From Tyto alba (taxonomy: Eukaryota; Chordata; Aves; Strigiformes; Tytonidae): 64,000 nt of DNA. This document shows, piece after piece, positions 1-13,900 of this stretch. The notes beneath the pieces are model-generated. The model was not told the origin of the DNA. It saw only the letters and a list, made by a program, of their open reading frames with translations, and ran no database searches. The translations under genes and the position numbers were made by a program. The DNA is taken from NCBI RefSeq assembly GCF_018691265.1, contig NW_024881322.1, forward strand, positions 6,200,001 through 6,264,000, written 5' to 3'. The number at the start of each line of letters is the position of its first letter. Within the stretch, counting starts at the first letter, position 1.

Positions 1-2714
1 TTTGCTGCTGTGCACAGGATGGGCCTGTTTGCTTTGTTGAAGAAGGATATATGGGTTATGATTAAGCAGCATAGAAGAATTGAAGCTGAGACTTGGTTTA
101 AAGGAGTCTAATTGACCAGTTATCTTATTCTTCAGTGTATTGTGGTGAGGATTTCTAGGTGTATCTCCAAGTATGCTGAGACTCTAGTCAAGGCAAGACA
201 ATGTACTTTCAGCATTTGCTAAGCTGGTAGCCTACAGGCTTTCACCATATTGAAAAGCAGTTTCCCCTCCCTTACATTTTGGGAAGCATTCAGTTTTTTA
301 AATCCTAATAAGAACAAGCTAAATACATGTGGAAACTTTTAGGATGTATGAAGGCCTCAGATTTAAAGCATCAGCAACTGAGGATTTTCTGTGCTTGTGG
401 CATATAAATTCAGCGGGTAGCAATGGTGCCACCTCTGTTCATACTGTCTTTTCAAGGTACCTTGCCTTTATCTGAGTAGCAGGAGAGGGCAGCTAGTTCC
501 TGTGTTTTGCCTTCATGTTGAGGCAGCAGAAATGTTGTGTGTATTTATTTATTTGATAACAGGCCAGGTGATAAGGAAACCTGTGTGCTCAGTGCTAAAT
601 TAAGGTAACAGAACAGAGGCTGGATTAGGGAGGTATTCAGTATTGTTGTGGTTGAGCTGAAATTCACACTTATACCAGAGTTTCAACCTTTTAAAGATTT
701 AAGAGTGAAAGCAAGTTGAGTAGACATGGGCATTGTGACAATAATCTCCTAAAAGCAGAATCCCTCTGTGTAGATGATGTAGCCTTTCTTGGGTAGCTTT
801 GGAATATGTGCATTGCTTCTTCCTATAAAATCCCTCCCTCATGCTGTTCTTCGTGTTGATTTTGAATACTTGGAATAATTATACCTTGGGTTTTAGATAT
901 TTCATGCTTTCAAAAATAACTTTAGGGGAAGAGGTTCCTACCTCATAAAGCCTTGCATTTCTAAGCAAATAGAATAGCTTTTCTGGATTTTGTTTTACTG
1001 ATGGTTTTTTAATCACTTTTTTTGAGCTTGAAATGGAACTAGGTATCTAGCTTTTGGGAAGGAATCTTAAAAGGATTTTGGTTTTAAAACATCCTGCTGA
1101 TCTAAGTCTTGTTATTGAAAGACACAAAGGAAGGAAGAGTGTAGTTTCTGTTTTTTCTGTATTTTTTCACATGCTCACTGCCACCTCTGTCTTTGGAAAT
1201 ATTATATCTATATCTGGACTGTTGAATATGCATTCTTATGCAGACCAAAGTAAGAATGCTTAGTAAACCCTTCATCTCATTTGAAAAATCACAGTGTTTG
1301 TAGTGCCCAAAGATGGGCTTAGGGATGCAGGTTGCTTAGGGATGCAGGTTGCTTAGGGATGCAGGTTGCTTAGGGATGCAGGTTGCTTAGGGATGCAGGT
1401 TGCTTAGGGATGCAGGTTGCTTAGGGATGCAGGTTGCTTAGGGATGCAGGTTGCTTAGGGATGCAGGTTGCTTAGGGATGCAGGTTGCTTAGGGATGCAG
1501 GTTGCTTAGGGATGCAGGTTGCTTAGGGATGCAGGTTAGAAAGTCTGGGCTAAAGTTATGTTGCATTACTTCAGTTGATTGCTAGACAGAGTAAAGTCTA
1601 GGCTGTGTGGAAAAATTTTGCCACTTAACTCTGTGCAGATATAAGATTTTGATATAAGAAAAATATGTTCCTGTTCTGTAAAGTGGACACTGAGGTAAAG
1701 GAAGAGGAAACTGATTAGTGCTTGCTCTGATGATGAGGCTTGTGAAGTTAGTGTGATGCTTATTAGACATAAGAACAGGCACACAAAGTAGTGTCTATCA
1801 GCCCTCCAAGGCCATTGAAAATGTGGTTTTGCTTGTTCCCGTTCGACATGTGGTGTTTGCAACAGAATTTAAGTTGCACTGAAAACCAGCTTTTATTCAG
1901 GGTCTGTTCAAGTGACTATATGGCTGTAGCAGCACTGATTTAGAACCAACCCCCTGCATTGTGCTGAAACACCACTTTAGGAACTGTTATTATAACACAG
2001 TTAGGACGTGCGCAGGGGTAACTTAATGTTCCTTCCACTCATCTTAAATCACAACCTTACCTTGGTTTTGCATTCAGTGTGTGAGTACCCTGGTGTGCTG
2101 CACACATGGTTCCGTAGAAATGAAACAGGACTTTGTGGGCTTGAAGCTGACTGTAAGCTTAAAGTATTGCACTGAATTGGGGTCACAGAGCATGTGCCTT
2201 GATTTTGTGATACTGTATGTTAGCTGTAGAAGATTTGTGGGAAGTAAATACTGCTTTCTCTGCTATTGTGCAGGTTAATGTCTTGGGTTAGTGACTCAGT
2301 GTTACCCCAAATCTCTTGATGGTATCTCAGACTTACGATATTTCATGCTTTTTTTGCACTTTTTGTTACGCCCCAGGTTTTGTAATCATGTTCATGTTAA
2401 AGCAAAACAGAATTTTTCAGTTACGGCAAAGAAGTTTGAAAAAAAAAAAAAAAAAAATTGGGTGTCAGTGAAAGCTCAAAACTTTGAAGAGGAACAGATC
2501 GTTCACAGAGAATAAATGAAACCCTTTTCTTAAGCAAAGCTTATAATTTGGTGAAGACCAGATGCTTGGTTTTTTTCATACACATATTGGCAGCTGTTGC
2601 AAGTATTTTGATTCAGTTTTTATTCCTAACTGATTTATAGTTGCAGCCAAATAACTTCAGTAACATGAAACTAATTATGTTATATTTTGGGTTTGGTTTT
2701 TTTCTTCCTCCCAG
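1..2714 (+). other. GLB1 intron (3' part), before the penultimate exon
   Basis: This stretch precedes a strong splice acceptor (pyrimidine-rich run ending in CCCAG at 2710-2714) and holds no reading frame resembling an upstream GLB1 exon. It contains the 17-bp minisatellite at 1317-1537 and a run of about 19 A near 2440-2457. The short open frames here have no recognisable protein character. It is taken as intron because the exon at 2715 starts inside the GLB1 protein. The upstream exons, with the TIM barrel and catalytic glutamates, lie outside the window. Confidence 0.75.
1317..1537. repeat. Perfect 17-bp minisatellite, 13 copies
   Basis: The unit GCTTAGGGATGCAGGTT repeats head-to-tail with no mismatch that I can see. 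The 221 bp equal exactly 13 units. Each unit contains the hexamer TTAGGG, the vertebrate telomere motif, at 17-bp spacing. It sits in a GLB1 intron. Perfect identity between copies suggests recent expansion and likely copy-number variation between individuals. Confidence 0.97.
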
Positions 2715-2954
2715 GGTCTAGTTTCAAATTTAACTCTTGATCAAGATACACTTGGCGAATGGGAAATCTATCCTCTAGACATAGATGGAGCAGTGAACCA
2801 TGACATTAATGGCCACCTTGATCAACCAAAGAGATCTTTTGGCAATCCACTGAGTTATGAAGCACCTACTTTTTACACTGGTAGACTTTTGATTCCTGGA
2901 GGGATTCCAGACTTGCCTCAAGACACCTATATCAAGTTTCCTGGCTGGACAAAG
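2715..2954 (+). CDS. GLB1: Beta-galactosidase 1 (GLB1), penultimate coding exon
   Basis: GLB1 is the lysosomal acid beta-galactosidase that removes terminal beta-linked galactose from GM1 ganglioside, keratan sulfate and glycoproteins. This 240-nt exon encodes 80 residues in phase 0, from GLVSNLTL to IKFPGWTK. It has a clear acceptor (CCCAG) and donor (AAAG|GTACAA). The stretch IPGGIPDLPQDTYIKFPGWTK is the family hallmark in the C-terminal beta-sandwich region, and the N-L-T near the start is an N-glycosylation sequon. The middle (about residues 20-45) is the part least like the human protein as I recall it. The catalytic glutamates are encoded upstream, outside the window. The next exon continues in phase 0. 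Identification is by recognised family motifs and by CCR4 lying next door, as in mammals. Confidence 0.96.
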
Positions 2955-5900
2955 GTACAACTTTTTGCTGTAAAAACTTGAAGCTCAGAAAGCTACTGAA
3001 ACTTCTATGGACTACCGAAGTCCACCTCTCTTGGATAGGTGGAAGTTGGTTGTAGTGATGGGGTGTCTCAAATCTATTTAAATGACTAGGAAAGGGATTC
3101 CTTACTTTAAGTAAATCTGGAGATAATCTATTAAGAGAAGGGAAACATATTCAAAAGATACATGGTATTGGTCTAGAAAGTGGAGCATCATAAAAAACCC
3201 AACGCCCCTAGTTTTTCAACAGGGAGAAAGGTGAAATGTCAGGCTATTTAGAAATGCTGCATTTAGTTGTGAGTTTTTGGTCTTGAGATGTGGAGCAGAA
3301 ACAGCTTTTTGGAGGGAGGGAGGGAATACATGCCTTGAGATAAAATAATTTTTTTTCTAGAGGAAGTGAGATGCTACAGGACACTTTCCTGATTATATTA
3401 ATTGATTAAAAGTAACTAAGAACATATTTGCGGTGCTGTGTGAGGATTTACAGGTCTTGTTACAAAGCACAGAGAGGGTGTTGGACACAACTACTGGTGT
3501 TGTGCCCATAGATACAGATCCAGTGCATGGAAGATGTTAGTTAGCGCTTGTCTTCTGGAGGTTACCCGTAACTGGACTGACAGAGCAGAGAGCACTGCCG
3601 TGAGAAGCCTGTGGGCAGAGCTGTTAACGGGCACTTCTCGTCGGGCTGGAGCATAGCTAGAGCAGCAAGGAGGGTGTTCTCACAGTGCCGTGTTTGAAAC
3701 AGCCAGCGTGCAGGATGGGTAAGGACCAGTTCAGCTAGCTGGTGGGAGGCGCAGAGAACAGAATGCACGCACTGAAGTGCCCCTCCTCTTGGAGGCCTAA
3801 GTGTTTAAGTCCAGGCGTCATGGAAGCACCTGTGAGAGTGTTAGGTAGCAAAATTATTCCTTTCTGAAACAATTAATTTAATGCTATTAAAATAGAGTAG
3901 GAGAAGGAGTTGCTGGTGATCTCTCTACAGTGCTGTAGTGGTTAAAGCACTTCCCAATATGCAGAGGGCTGTGATTCATTGCAGTCACTTAGTGTTGCTG
4001 GCACTGAGCTTGGATAAGGAAGTCAGACTTAGTCCCCGTTCCTATATATGTGCACATCTTGCACAATCACTACATAAAATCAAAAAATAGCTCTTTGCAC
4101 AGGAATCGGAATCTGAGCCTTTTGCAGTAAATTCTGTGAACCCATGAATCCTAAATCTTCTTCAGGAAGTGAGATGATCATACCTGCCTGCTGACAAACT
4201 CACCTTTGAAATGACAAATGAGTCCAAGAATTCTTATGTATTGGTGGAAATCTTTTCCTCTGATCTATAGAAATCTCTGATTTACATAGTTTGTATACCC
4301 TCTAAAGCAGTCAAGGTGAAGAGATCCCAGATGAACTATAAGTGGGGCAATTGAATTGATCCTTCAAGCTTTATATGGCTTGGACCAAAGTTTTAAATAA
4401 GATACCGAGGAGTAATAAGATTGAGGTGATACTGGATGTGAAAACTGAGACTTACAGATAACTACCAGTGAGCAAATGCCTTTAAGGCAGAAGGCCTTAA
4501 GGGTGTAAATTCCACTCACATCCACTACATTAATTCCTTGAGTGGAACTGTATAAATTGCTGATGCCAGGGTATGAAGAGGGACTCTTAATAGGGATTAA
4601 AACTCACCTCTGAGTAGTTGGAAAACCATGGAAACAACACTTAACAAGAAAACATATAGTTCTAATGATGGTCCTGCCTTTGCATATTAAGATAAGGAAT
4701 ATGGCATCCTGGACAGCCTGGAAGGGGATGGTGCAGCATTAACAGTCATGACCTATGTTGTAGCTTGCTTGCCTTCACCAGTTTTTAAAACCATTTAATA
4801 TTCAAACTTCTTCCACCCTCACTTGAGGAAGCGTGATGCCCTTCAGTGTACATGCAGCTGATAGTATGGTTAGATTTATCAGATTTTTTTTTCTTTTTAA
4901 CAGAAAAGAGGATTTGAAGTTAGGACTATTCTTGATTTCTGTGGAATCATGGGTTGTAGTTGCTGACACTGCTAAAGGCTATCTTGTTACTGAAGATAAA
5001 AATCCCCTACTCCTTCGTTTTGCCTAGGGCATATTTATTGGTAGTGTGTATAGTGTTGTGATTTGATGGTTTAGGGCGTACAAATTCCTGAGTGTGCAGT
5101 CTTTAGAAATTTAAGTGTTAATAACATCAGTTTGGAGTTGAGAAGTTCATAGCTTTACTGAAAAAATTAGTTACAACTAGTGACCGATTAAGATCAGAAA
5201 CAGAGACCTGTTTAATCACACCTCCTGCATTAGAACTCTAATGAAATTGATTCCTACAGTAAACTCCTACTTCCCACAGGGTTACAGTCACTCTCTGTAA
5301 TAGTCTACTGTCTAGTGGGTACACTCAGTAAATTCATCTTGGGTGTGGGGAGGTCGCATTAATGCCATGTTTTCTTCTAAAACTGCTACAGAAGCAAGGT
5401 AGTGAGCTTGAATAAATAGCTCTTCTCTTGCCTTTTAATACAGCAAAAACAAGCCACACGGCAAGATAAACTTGATTTAAAAAAAAAAAAAAAAAAAAGT
5501 TTGAGGTTAAAGTTTATTAACACCTTGGCAGAACTGTGCAAGATAGGATCTTATACCACGGAAGTGGATACGGAGCTGAAATAACTCACCTGCATTTGCA
5601 AATGTACCTACTCCTTATAAAATATCTCGTGAGCTTCATAAAATTTGTTTTCATAAATACTTGGAAGAGAAAGCACGAGAAAAATACCCCCAAAACAGCT
5701 TGAACAATACTTACTATATTACAATTGTGCTTCTGTAAATCCTTTAAAATTATTATTCTGATTTCAGCTATCCCAGACAACTTTAGAAATCACTGAGTGC
5801 AGTAAAAGTCCTTACTTTCCACTGATTCAGACTATTTTATTATTTTTTATCAGTGTACATCAATGCCATGAGTTAGTTTTGGTTTTCCTCTATATTCTGA

Positions 5901-6996
5901 TTAGCAAAGGCCAAAGCAAGAGGGAAAACACAGATGCAGTTATCTATTCCCATCCCTTTTCTTGTCGACTGAACCTCTTGTCTGACATGGTGAAAGGACG
6001 CTTAGGAGAAGTAAAAGCAAATTATTTGTCTAAATCAGCTGTGTATCTTCCCTTCTGTCTTGCTTAATGAACCAAGATTCAGCTCGGCTCAGTAGGAGTC
6101 TATTTACAGTTTTAACATTCTGCAACTCACCAGTTTACAGACTTTTGAAAAAATCTGCAGTTATGTCATTTTAATGTGTTTAATTTGTGGTGTATAAATA
6201 ACTGGTTTGACTTTTCTTTTTCCCCTTGTCCAATTTTGTTTTATCTTTTGAACTTAAGGTATTTATAAAGTTAAAGTATTTTGAACTCGGGTTTTTGGCC
6301 ACATCCATTGTAAAAAGTAATTTAAAGAGTTTGTATGCCAACTAAAGCACTATTTCATTGAAGTTAGATTAATACTAGCAGACCCCTAAAGATTTTAATG
6401 GTTGTAGGTAACTACAAAAAAATACAATACTTTCTTGCATTGTGATTTCATAAGTTCTTTTGTTGATTAAGCTACTAAAAGTATAACAGACATCTGAATT
6501 TCTTGTGTCTAGACAAGCAGTATCCTTTTCATGAAATCATACAACAGGAAGGGGCTACCAAGGTAGTATAGTCTTACAGTTGTACAGAGATCCAGACAGA
6601 GTTAGGATCTGCTTTTTTCTTTTGTGAGTTCTTTCTCCCTTTAACAATCAGCTTCAAGCAAATACAGTTTTCACATTTGCTTTGGTCTTAAACTTGGTGC
6701 AGAATTCAGTGCCAGGAACCTGCAATTCTGTTTTTCTAAGTATTGTCATATTTGGAATTACTGCAGTATTTGACCACCTTCTTTTTAAATATTAATGATG
6801 ACTTTAACTCAGCAGGGAATTTAGATTCTTTTGACTGTCATTAGCATTTTCTTGAACAGATTTTCTTTCTTTTTGTTCTATCAAACTGAAAGATAGAGTT
6901 ATATCAGTTACTATGTGAAGAGCATTATGCTTAAAGCTGTTTTGTTCCTTGATCTCTTTCAAATTATTAAAATATTTTTTCTTTCTCTCTTAACAG
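2955..6996 (+). other. GLB1 last intron
   Basis: This 4.0-kb intron runs from donor GTACAA at 2955 to acceptor TCTCTTAACAG ending at 6996. It is AT-rich, with a run of about 20 A near 5480-5499. I see no further exon, transposon or RNA gene in it. Open frames of 60-70 codons on both strands lack any recognisable domain. Confidence 0.9.
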
Positions 6997-7257
6997 GGGC
7001 AGATTTGGATCAATGGCTTTAACCTTGGTCGCTACTGGCCAGCTCGTGGTCCTCAGTTAACCCTTTTTGTTCCAGGGAATATACTTGTTTCGTCGATGCC
7101 AAACAACATAACGGTGTTGGAGCTGGAACATTCTCCTTGCAGCACCCAAGAGTGCGAGATAGAATTTGTAGACACACCTAATATCAATGCAACCACCCAG
7201 TATGAAAACTATGCCCCCCAACTCTTTGTTAGAGACATACGGATGAACCATCTATAA
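6997..7257 (+). CDS. GLB1: Beta-galactosidase 1 (GLB1), terminal coding exon
   Basis: This exon encodes the last 86 residues of GLB1 plus a TAA stop at 7255-7257, with a TGA immediately after (TAATGA). It opens with [20 protein letters not shown], the most conserved C-terminal motif of family 35 beta-galactosidases, followed by [10 protein letters not shown] and ITVLELE of the final jelly-roll domain. Sequons N-I-T and N-A-T are visible. The C-terminus ends [12 protein letters not shown]. It differs in sequence from, and is probably shorter than, the mammalian basic/proline-rich tail as I remember it. Exon phase 0 matches the exon ending at 2954. GLB1 is transcribed toward CCR4, which lies about 16 kb downstream on the opposite strand. 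Confidence 0.97.
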   Translation, partial: GQIWINGFNLGRYWPARGPQLTLFVPGNILVSSMPNNITVLELEHSPCSTQECEIEFVDTPNINATTQYENYAPQLFVRDIRMNHL

Positions 7258-7441
7258 TGACTTGAGTATTTCCTTATCTTCCCCACACTTTGCTTCCTTT
7301 TCCCTCAAATCGTACTTCCCTTTTTTAATGACTCAAGTGTTAATCAGTAAGTTGTTTAGCCGAGGCAACTTCTTAAATTCTTCAAAGACCCCTTTTTTTT
7401 TTTTAAATCTGCTGGAGTTAAATACTGAAATTCTCTTAAAA

Positions 7442-7447
7442 AATAAA
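7442..7447 (+). terminator. GLB1 proximal poly(A) signal (AATAAA)
   Basis: A canonical AATAAA lies about 185 nt after the GLB1 stop codon, giving a short 3' UTR. A second AATAAA at 7897-7902 is a plausible distal site. Which one is used cannot be told from sequence alone. Confidence 0.6.
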
Positions 7448-7896
7448 AGCTGTAGCTTTAGAATTTGCCTTGGACTGTGAAATTGAATTCAACTGGAAGA
7501 TGATGTTTGCATCGGTCTAGTAAAAATGTAGTCCTTGTAGGCTGCTTACATTACAGTAATATATACTTTTTATATTATACTTTTGGGTTTCTACCATGTT
7601 TTGCAACTGGAAAGGAGCCTACAGAAGGGGTGCACACTCCTGCTAGCATGCAAGTTTTACTCGTGGACTGGTAGATCAGCGTTGCCAATAGACACTTTCA
7701 TCTGATTGTATCACCTGGTTAGTGTCAATATTATTTTAGTCTGAATGGGCTCACTTCCAGCACTGAGCAGACCTCTTTTTTTCAAATGCAAGCTCATCCA
7801 AACAGCAGTAACGTGGAGAGGGACCTTGTAGTCTGCATCTGTTCCATCTTGGAAAGCCAATTTACTGCTTTCCTTCTGCTATCTCTGAAGACTTTA

Positions 7897-7902
7897 AATA
7901 AA
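7897..7902 (+). terminator. Possible distal GLB1 poly(A) signal
   Basis: A second AATAAA lies about 640 nt after the GLB1 stop. It could end a longer 3' UTR, but AT-rich DNA contains this hexamer by chance. Confidence 0.3.
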
Positions 7903-10900
7903 TTGATAAGTGCAAGGACATATGTAAAATTTAGGCTGTTTTGGTTGGACCGTAGCCTCTGACTAACGTGCCTGCAGAATGTAGGTTTATAATGAGCCAT
8001 TTTTCCTTTAATGGATCCTTTTTTTTTTTTAAAGGACCTGAAATACCTATTTTTCATAGGCCAGCACCTTGGAAGTAGAAGGCTTTAATTTAAAGAATTT
8101 TCATTCTCTTTTCTTCATCAATTCACATCTTCTGTTTTGTTCCAGTAAATTGATCTTTGAAAGTGCCTGATATTTGCAAAGATGCACAGTCTCTGTCAGT
8201 AAAGCTGACTTTCTACAGCAGACTGAAACTTCTTTTTGATTCTTATGGTTTTGATGTCAATCATGTACACTCCTTGGGGAGATTTAAACAACAAAAGATT
8301 AAGATTATGAAAGTACTTGATTCCATCATCTGTGATTTCTTCATTTGATTGTTGTCTGACACTATTAAAATGGTTCTTTAAAGTTTAAATCCTTCCTGTA
8401 TGTTTGAGAAGGAAAAAGGGAAGGAGGAAGAGTTATGAGCACTCACAGTATTAAGGGAGAAATGAGGTTGTAAAGTCTCTGTGGACAAGGAGTTATTCTT
8501 GTTGATGTCTCATTTGTTTTCTGTTACAAAGATGTACAAAGCAGCTCTCATGGGCTGTGTGGACCCTGGAGGTGCCACCCTCTTCTGAGATGGCCAGTGC
8601 AAAAACCTGACTATTTCTTCTCAACTGATGAGGACTAATACTGTCACCAGCAGAGAGAGTGAAAAGGAGCACTACTCGCTTGAGCAGCTACATCTCTGCT
8701 AGGTGTTTGATGGGTTTTCAAACCAGACACAGGCAGTTCACCTGAGCCAGAGAGCTTCTACTCTTAAATTCTCACCTCAAATGCAAAGTCTAATAGCTGC
8801 AGGCTGTGTGTTCAGTACCAGACATGCTTCATTCTTGGAATGAAGTGGTCTGCTCTGACCCCAGATTTTTATTTTTTCTGGCACCGTTCCTATGCAGACC
8901 CCAGAGCATGCTCTGCAAGCAGTTTATTATGAAGTATTAATTACCTCGGAGCCAGGCCTTGGAAGTAAGGAATGGAACATAGTTTCATACCAGTTGTGTG
9001 GTTTGTGGCTTGAGGTGTGTAGAATGACACTACTATTTATGTATTATTCCTACAACAGTTCAGTGCTTTAACAGCCAGAAGTATTTTTATGTTTCTGGCA
9101 GCGAGTACTGTGAGGGGAATGGCTCTCATTCTAACTTAATTTCATTTTACATTTTACTTGTGAGAATGTAGTGTAATCCATGAGACTTCACTTTTTGCCA
9201 TAACTGTGTAATATCACAAAGCAGAAAGACTTTGCATCAAGGATTACAAACATTCATCTGATTAGACGTAAGAACAACATGGGAAGAACAGGCTTAAAGT
9301 TTTTCAAGTAGGGCTCTAGATAGCTTCGTTAACACACCAGCCTATTTGCTGCTTTCAGTGAAATAATCTCTTGCCTACAGAAAGGAACTGAAAGTTGGGG
9401 CCCTGATTCCTAATCCTGATCTGCCTACGTGAAAACTCTGCTAGAGGTTGCCAAGCCTTGCGGTATGTATTTGAGTATGCAGAAGGGAGGTCTCAGTGAC
9501 AAGGGGCCTTTGGAGCCCGGTGCTGCCAAGAAGAGCCTGTTGCCACTTGCTGCTGCTTTACCCAAGGATGTGTCTGTAGGTGCTGTGGCAGGGTGCAACA
9601 CACCGGGTCACCGTGCCCACACCGCTGCTGCTCCTACAGGGTGGTGCTCCTGGCTTCCTAGCCTTGGCCAGCAGTCCTCCTGGGACTGAGAATGTGATAC
9701 AAAATGGGACAGCCTGGCATTTGCTCCTTTGCAGTCTCGAGCAGGTCAGTTATTTTAACCTATCCTCAAAACGTAGTTCTGCAGCCGTGTCCGGGGGTGG
9801 AAATTAAATCAGAATGAAACTTTCTGGCTGAGGGCACATGCATAGGAGAAAAGGGACTGCGGGGAGGTAGCTGGCTCAACTTGACCCAGTGGTGAAGGCA
9901 CTGGTGAGTCTAGCTTCAGTTTGGTTTTGAAGGACATAGTGTGAAAACATTGTCAGACCCCTGGCAAATATCAGTGGTGTAGCTGTGTGGTCTGTTCCAG
10001 ATGCTGAAGCTCAGTGGGATGGTCTGTCTGGTGGAGCCAGTTGCCTCCTGAAGGCAGGGCAAGAAGGAATGTTCCTAATGCTAAAATTGTGGCTCTTCAA
10101 ATCTCCCCTGCTGCCAGTCCTTGGGAATTTGCAAGTGCTTTGCTGACACAGCAGCTGAATAATGGGCACGGTATTCTCTGATTTCAGCAGACCAGTGCAA
10201 ACCTGGGATTTAGTCAGAATCAGTCTGTAATAAGTGGAGACTTTACACTGGTCCCATCTGGAAGGTAGGTGTGATGTCTGCAGTTCTGTAGGGGAGTGCC
10301 ATTTGAAATCTGCCTGTAAAGTGTAGCTGTAGGGGCTTAGCTTAGCACAGATATTTTTTTCCAGCCCTGGAGTGGGATTTGGAAGCTTAGACTGCAATCC
10401 TGCCTACGCATGAACGAAGGCCTTTAAATGTGATTACTGGGTTATATGAGCAAGTAGGTGAACATGAGCGGGTGAATAGGGTGAACTATATGGTTGAATT
10501 CTTTCTTAACCTATGTATGAGACTACCCTTTCCCTTTATATATTCATAATACGGCTATCTTTGTAAGTGTTGATCAACATTTTACAGTCCCTGAGTCACA
10601 GGGTTGAGACTTGACCTTGTCCGTACCCCTTTAGACTCTCCGTGCCCTTTGTAATTCTGTGCAGGCAGCTCTCCCTGCCTCTGGGCTCTTCTATCTCTTT
10701 GGGGGCTCCACAGTGCCTATGGTTTTCTCTTGCAGTTTTTTGATGAAATACTCATATGTTTGCACAGTTTGAATGTTTACAGGAGTCTAAGGACAGCAAG
10801 CACTATCCACCTGACAAATGTCGGGTGTTCAGAAATGTCAATTAGAGAAGAAGAATCCTGTGTTTAACAGTGTGATCTGAAGGAAGTGATACTGTATTTT

Positions 10901-13900
10901 CCAGGCTGAGAAGGTGACCTGTTAACAAAACCCTAAGTTTGGACTGCGAGGGGAAGGAATCTACTCTCTTTGGACAGACTTGGTCACTTTGATATAATCA
11001 GGTGGCTGATGACTACTGCAGTCCCCTTGTATTCTCATTTTGAATGTATTGAAATCACTGGGGACAACGGCATCTCTGTATGTATAAAATGGATATTCTG
11101 ACAATTTCCCTAGGACATTCTTCCTAGAAATCAATACATACTTGAGCAAATAGCTCACAGTGCTGACAGATCTGAACCTGAGCCTCTGACAGAAGTTTGG
11201 TTATTTACTGGTTGTTGTCTCTGTACCAGCAGGAAACTACTTGAGTATGTTCTTCTGTTAACTGGATGACTGGGTTTACAGGAATTTTGAGAGGTGCAGA
11301 ACAACATAGAGAAGACTCAGCAAGGATGTGAAAGAGTGACCAGGTCCTGAATGACCTGGTCCAGGTGCTGCAGCAGCATTTTTGGTTTTTTTTTTTTTTT
11401 TTTGAAAGAAATGACTGTGTTGCAAGAAAGCTGTCTTGCAGGCCAGGACTTGAGTGTGGTAGCCAAACTTGAGGTCCTGGCTGGAAGATAGCATGAAAAA
11501 AGTAACTGGAAACTGCAGAAGAATGGGATCTGCTTTGATGATTCTCCTTCAATGAGAAAGCAAAACTGAGCAGGAAGAGATGACCTTGGGACTTTATGGA
11601 AAGGGCTGAATGGAAAAATGTTGGAAAAAAATGTCACAGGGATCTTTGTCATGCTTTTGCCAAATAAAGTGTATATGTTTAAAATTCCCTTTTCAGATGA
11701 TATTTTCTGTTGCTTGTTACGTTATCAAAGATGGGAGTAGTAGTGAACCAGAGACCTCAGCTTTGGGGGAAGTCTTGAAAGTGTGTGTTACCTACAAGAG
11801 GTTTCACAGTGCTTGTTTCGGGCCCTTGGTAATGCAATCCCCTTTCAGTAGGATATATGGTCTTTGTGGCCAAGGAAATTGGGATGTATTTAAGAATTCC
11901 TGTTTTGTACTTTAGCACATACTCCTGTCCTTCAGGAGCCAAGCATATACAGGACTCCGAAGTTGGGGTCTTAACAAAGTCCCACTTTTAAGTCTGTAGC
12001 GTTGTAATGGGAAGCACAGTCTTGCTCATGAATCTCCCCAGCACACGCTCATAGCAGACTCTGTACAAGCATCATGGTAAGTTCTCTATCTTGCACTTTG
12101 GTGATGTGCTTACGGCTGCATGACTGTTATTTAGACTTTTGTCAAATTTTTTGTTAGACATTGAGGAAATAAAAGACTCCCTAATGAAATTGGGAATTGA
12201 GTTTGAAACTCCAACAGAAGGGGCCTTTAAGTAGAGTGGATCTGTTAAATACTAGTGCAAATCCAATGCAGCTAGTATCTGTGGTTTGAAAGGATTTTTC
12301 TGTTAAGTTTCCTTATTTGTTTTAAGTGTACGCACTAATTTTTTTAACTTGGTGCTTCTGTAGGGCTCATGCTTCTATACTAATATTAACTGAGCATTTT
12401 CAGAACTGTCTCTGGCTGTCGGCCAAAGCGCAGATCTGAGCACACTGTGGGGAAATGCCTCGCAATTGAGGGTTATCCCTCTAATGCTACAGCTAAGAAA
12501 TAATTCTGCTCTGTTTCCTGTTTCATTCTTCCCCAAGTCTTTCTGGTTATTCTCACACCAGAGAAGTCTTATGTGTAGAGAAACTAAAAAAATTTCCTTT
12601 AGTGTGTCTTTGGTTGTCTGAAGCGGAGTCTGTCCACCCCTTCCACCTATCAGTTGTTAGTTTGCAAGCTGGATGAAGATGTTTATGCCTTTCTCCTTTC
12701 TCCCAAATGCCATTCAGAGGTTCCTTTTCGCAAATCCCACAAATCTTGGTCATGTGCACAGAGTGAACACTCTTTACGGATCTAAATTTAGCTGGAAGTC
12801 TCCCCTGGTTGTGGATTTCTGCAATAACACTCTCCACAGCACTTGCCTTTGGAGAAGGTGAATGGCTGTGTTGTGTGGTGGTACGGGATCTTGACATGCT
12901 CCTGCGCTATGGATGAAGGGGCCTTCTGAAGCATAGGTAGAATTGTTATGGAGAAGGAGGAAAATAAACTGAGAACTTACTCTTAACCCTCCTCATGTCC
13001 TGTCTGTTGCTGAGCTTTAGGCTGTGATCTTTCTCCTGTTCACTGAGAACATTAGTTGCTGTTTTCACAGCAGGCATGTATGGGATAAGAAAGAAGCTGC
13101 ACAGAAGGAGAAAAACACTAATTTCTTGCCTCCTCCATGTTAAATTTTATTTCTGGATGTTGAAACACTCTGCTGTACCAGTGAGGCTTCCCAGAAGACT
13201 TTAGGCTTTAAGATGGGTCTGGATCCTTTGCACATTCTACATACGTTCTTTCAAGCTTTCTGCCTCTTTTTTCCCTTAGTTTTAGGATGTGGTTTGCACT
13301 AATCATGAATAGCTAGATCCGGTGCACTGAAGAACCTGAGAAAGAACCTAGTACTGAACTTGTGAGGGGTTAGCATGATTTCCTGCAAAATTTTGTTGAA
13401 GTGGTGACTTCTGCTACTGTGCATTCTTCTGTTGCTCTTTTGGTCCTTTGATCCAGAGCAGTATCTACTTCAGAATCTGAAGTTAAGGCAATGTGAGTCT
13501 TCTGACTATAGCCAAATGTAGACACTTGCAGACATGACTTTAAATAAAGCACAGAGTCCACCTAGCTCGTGTTGAAATAGAAGAAAATTGCTGCTGGTTG
13601 GTACCTGCTGGAGCAGGTCTTTTTTTACTGTTTCAAGTCTAACCTCTCAGGGCTGTTTGCTTTGACTGAAAGACTTCAGAGGTGTTGAAGAAAACCTAGA
13701 GCTTCTACAGATCATTTCTAATTTTAACTATCTGACGCAGAGACGGTTGGTGTTTTCATATTAGCCAAATTTTGGATCCCTCTTAATGCCCTTTGTTGGA
13801 AAAAAAGGGATACGCCACACCCCACCACTCCCTCAGAATTAAGCTTGTTCACCCATCCTAGGAAATAAAAAAACTTGGACAGAAAGTGACAGTAATTCAG

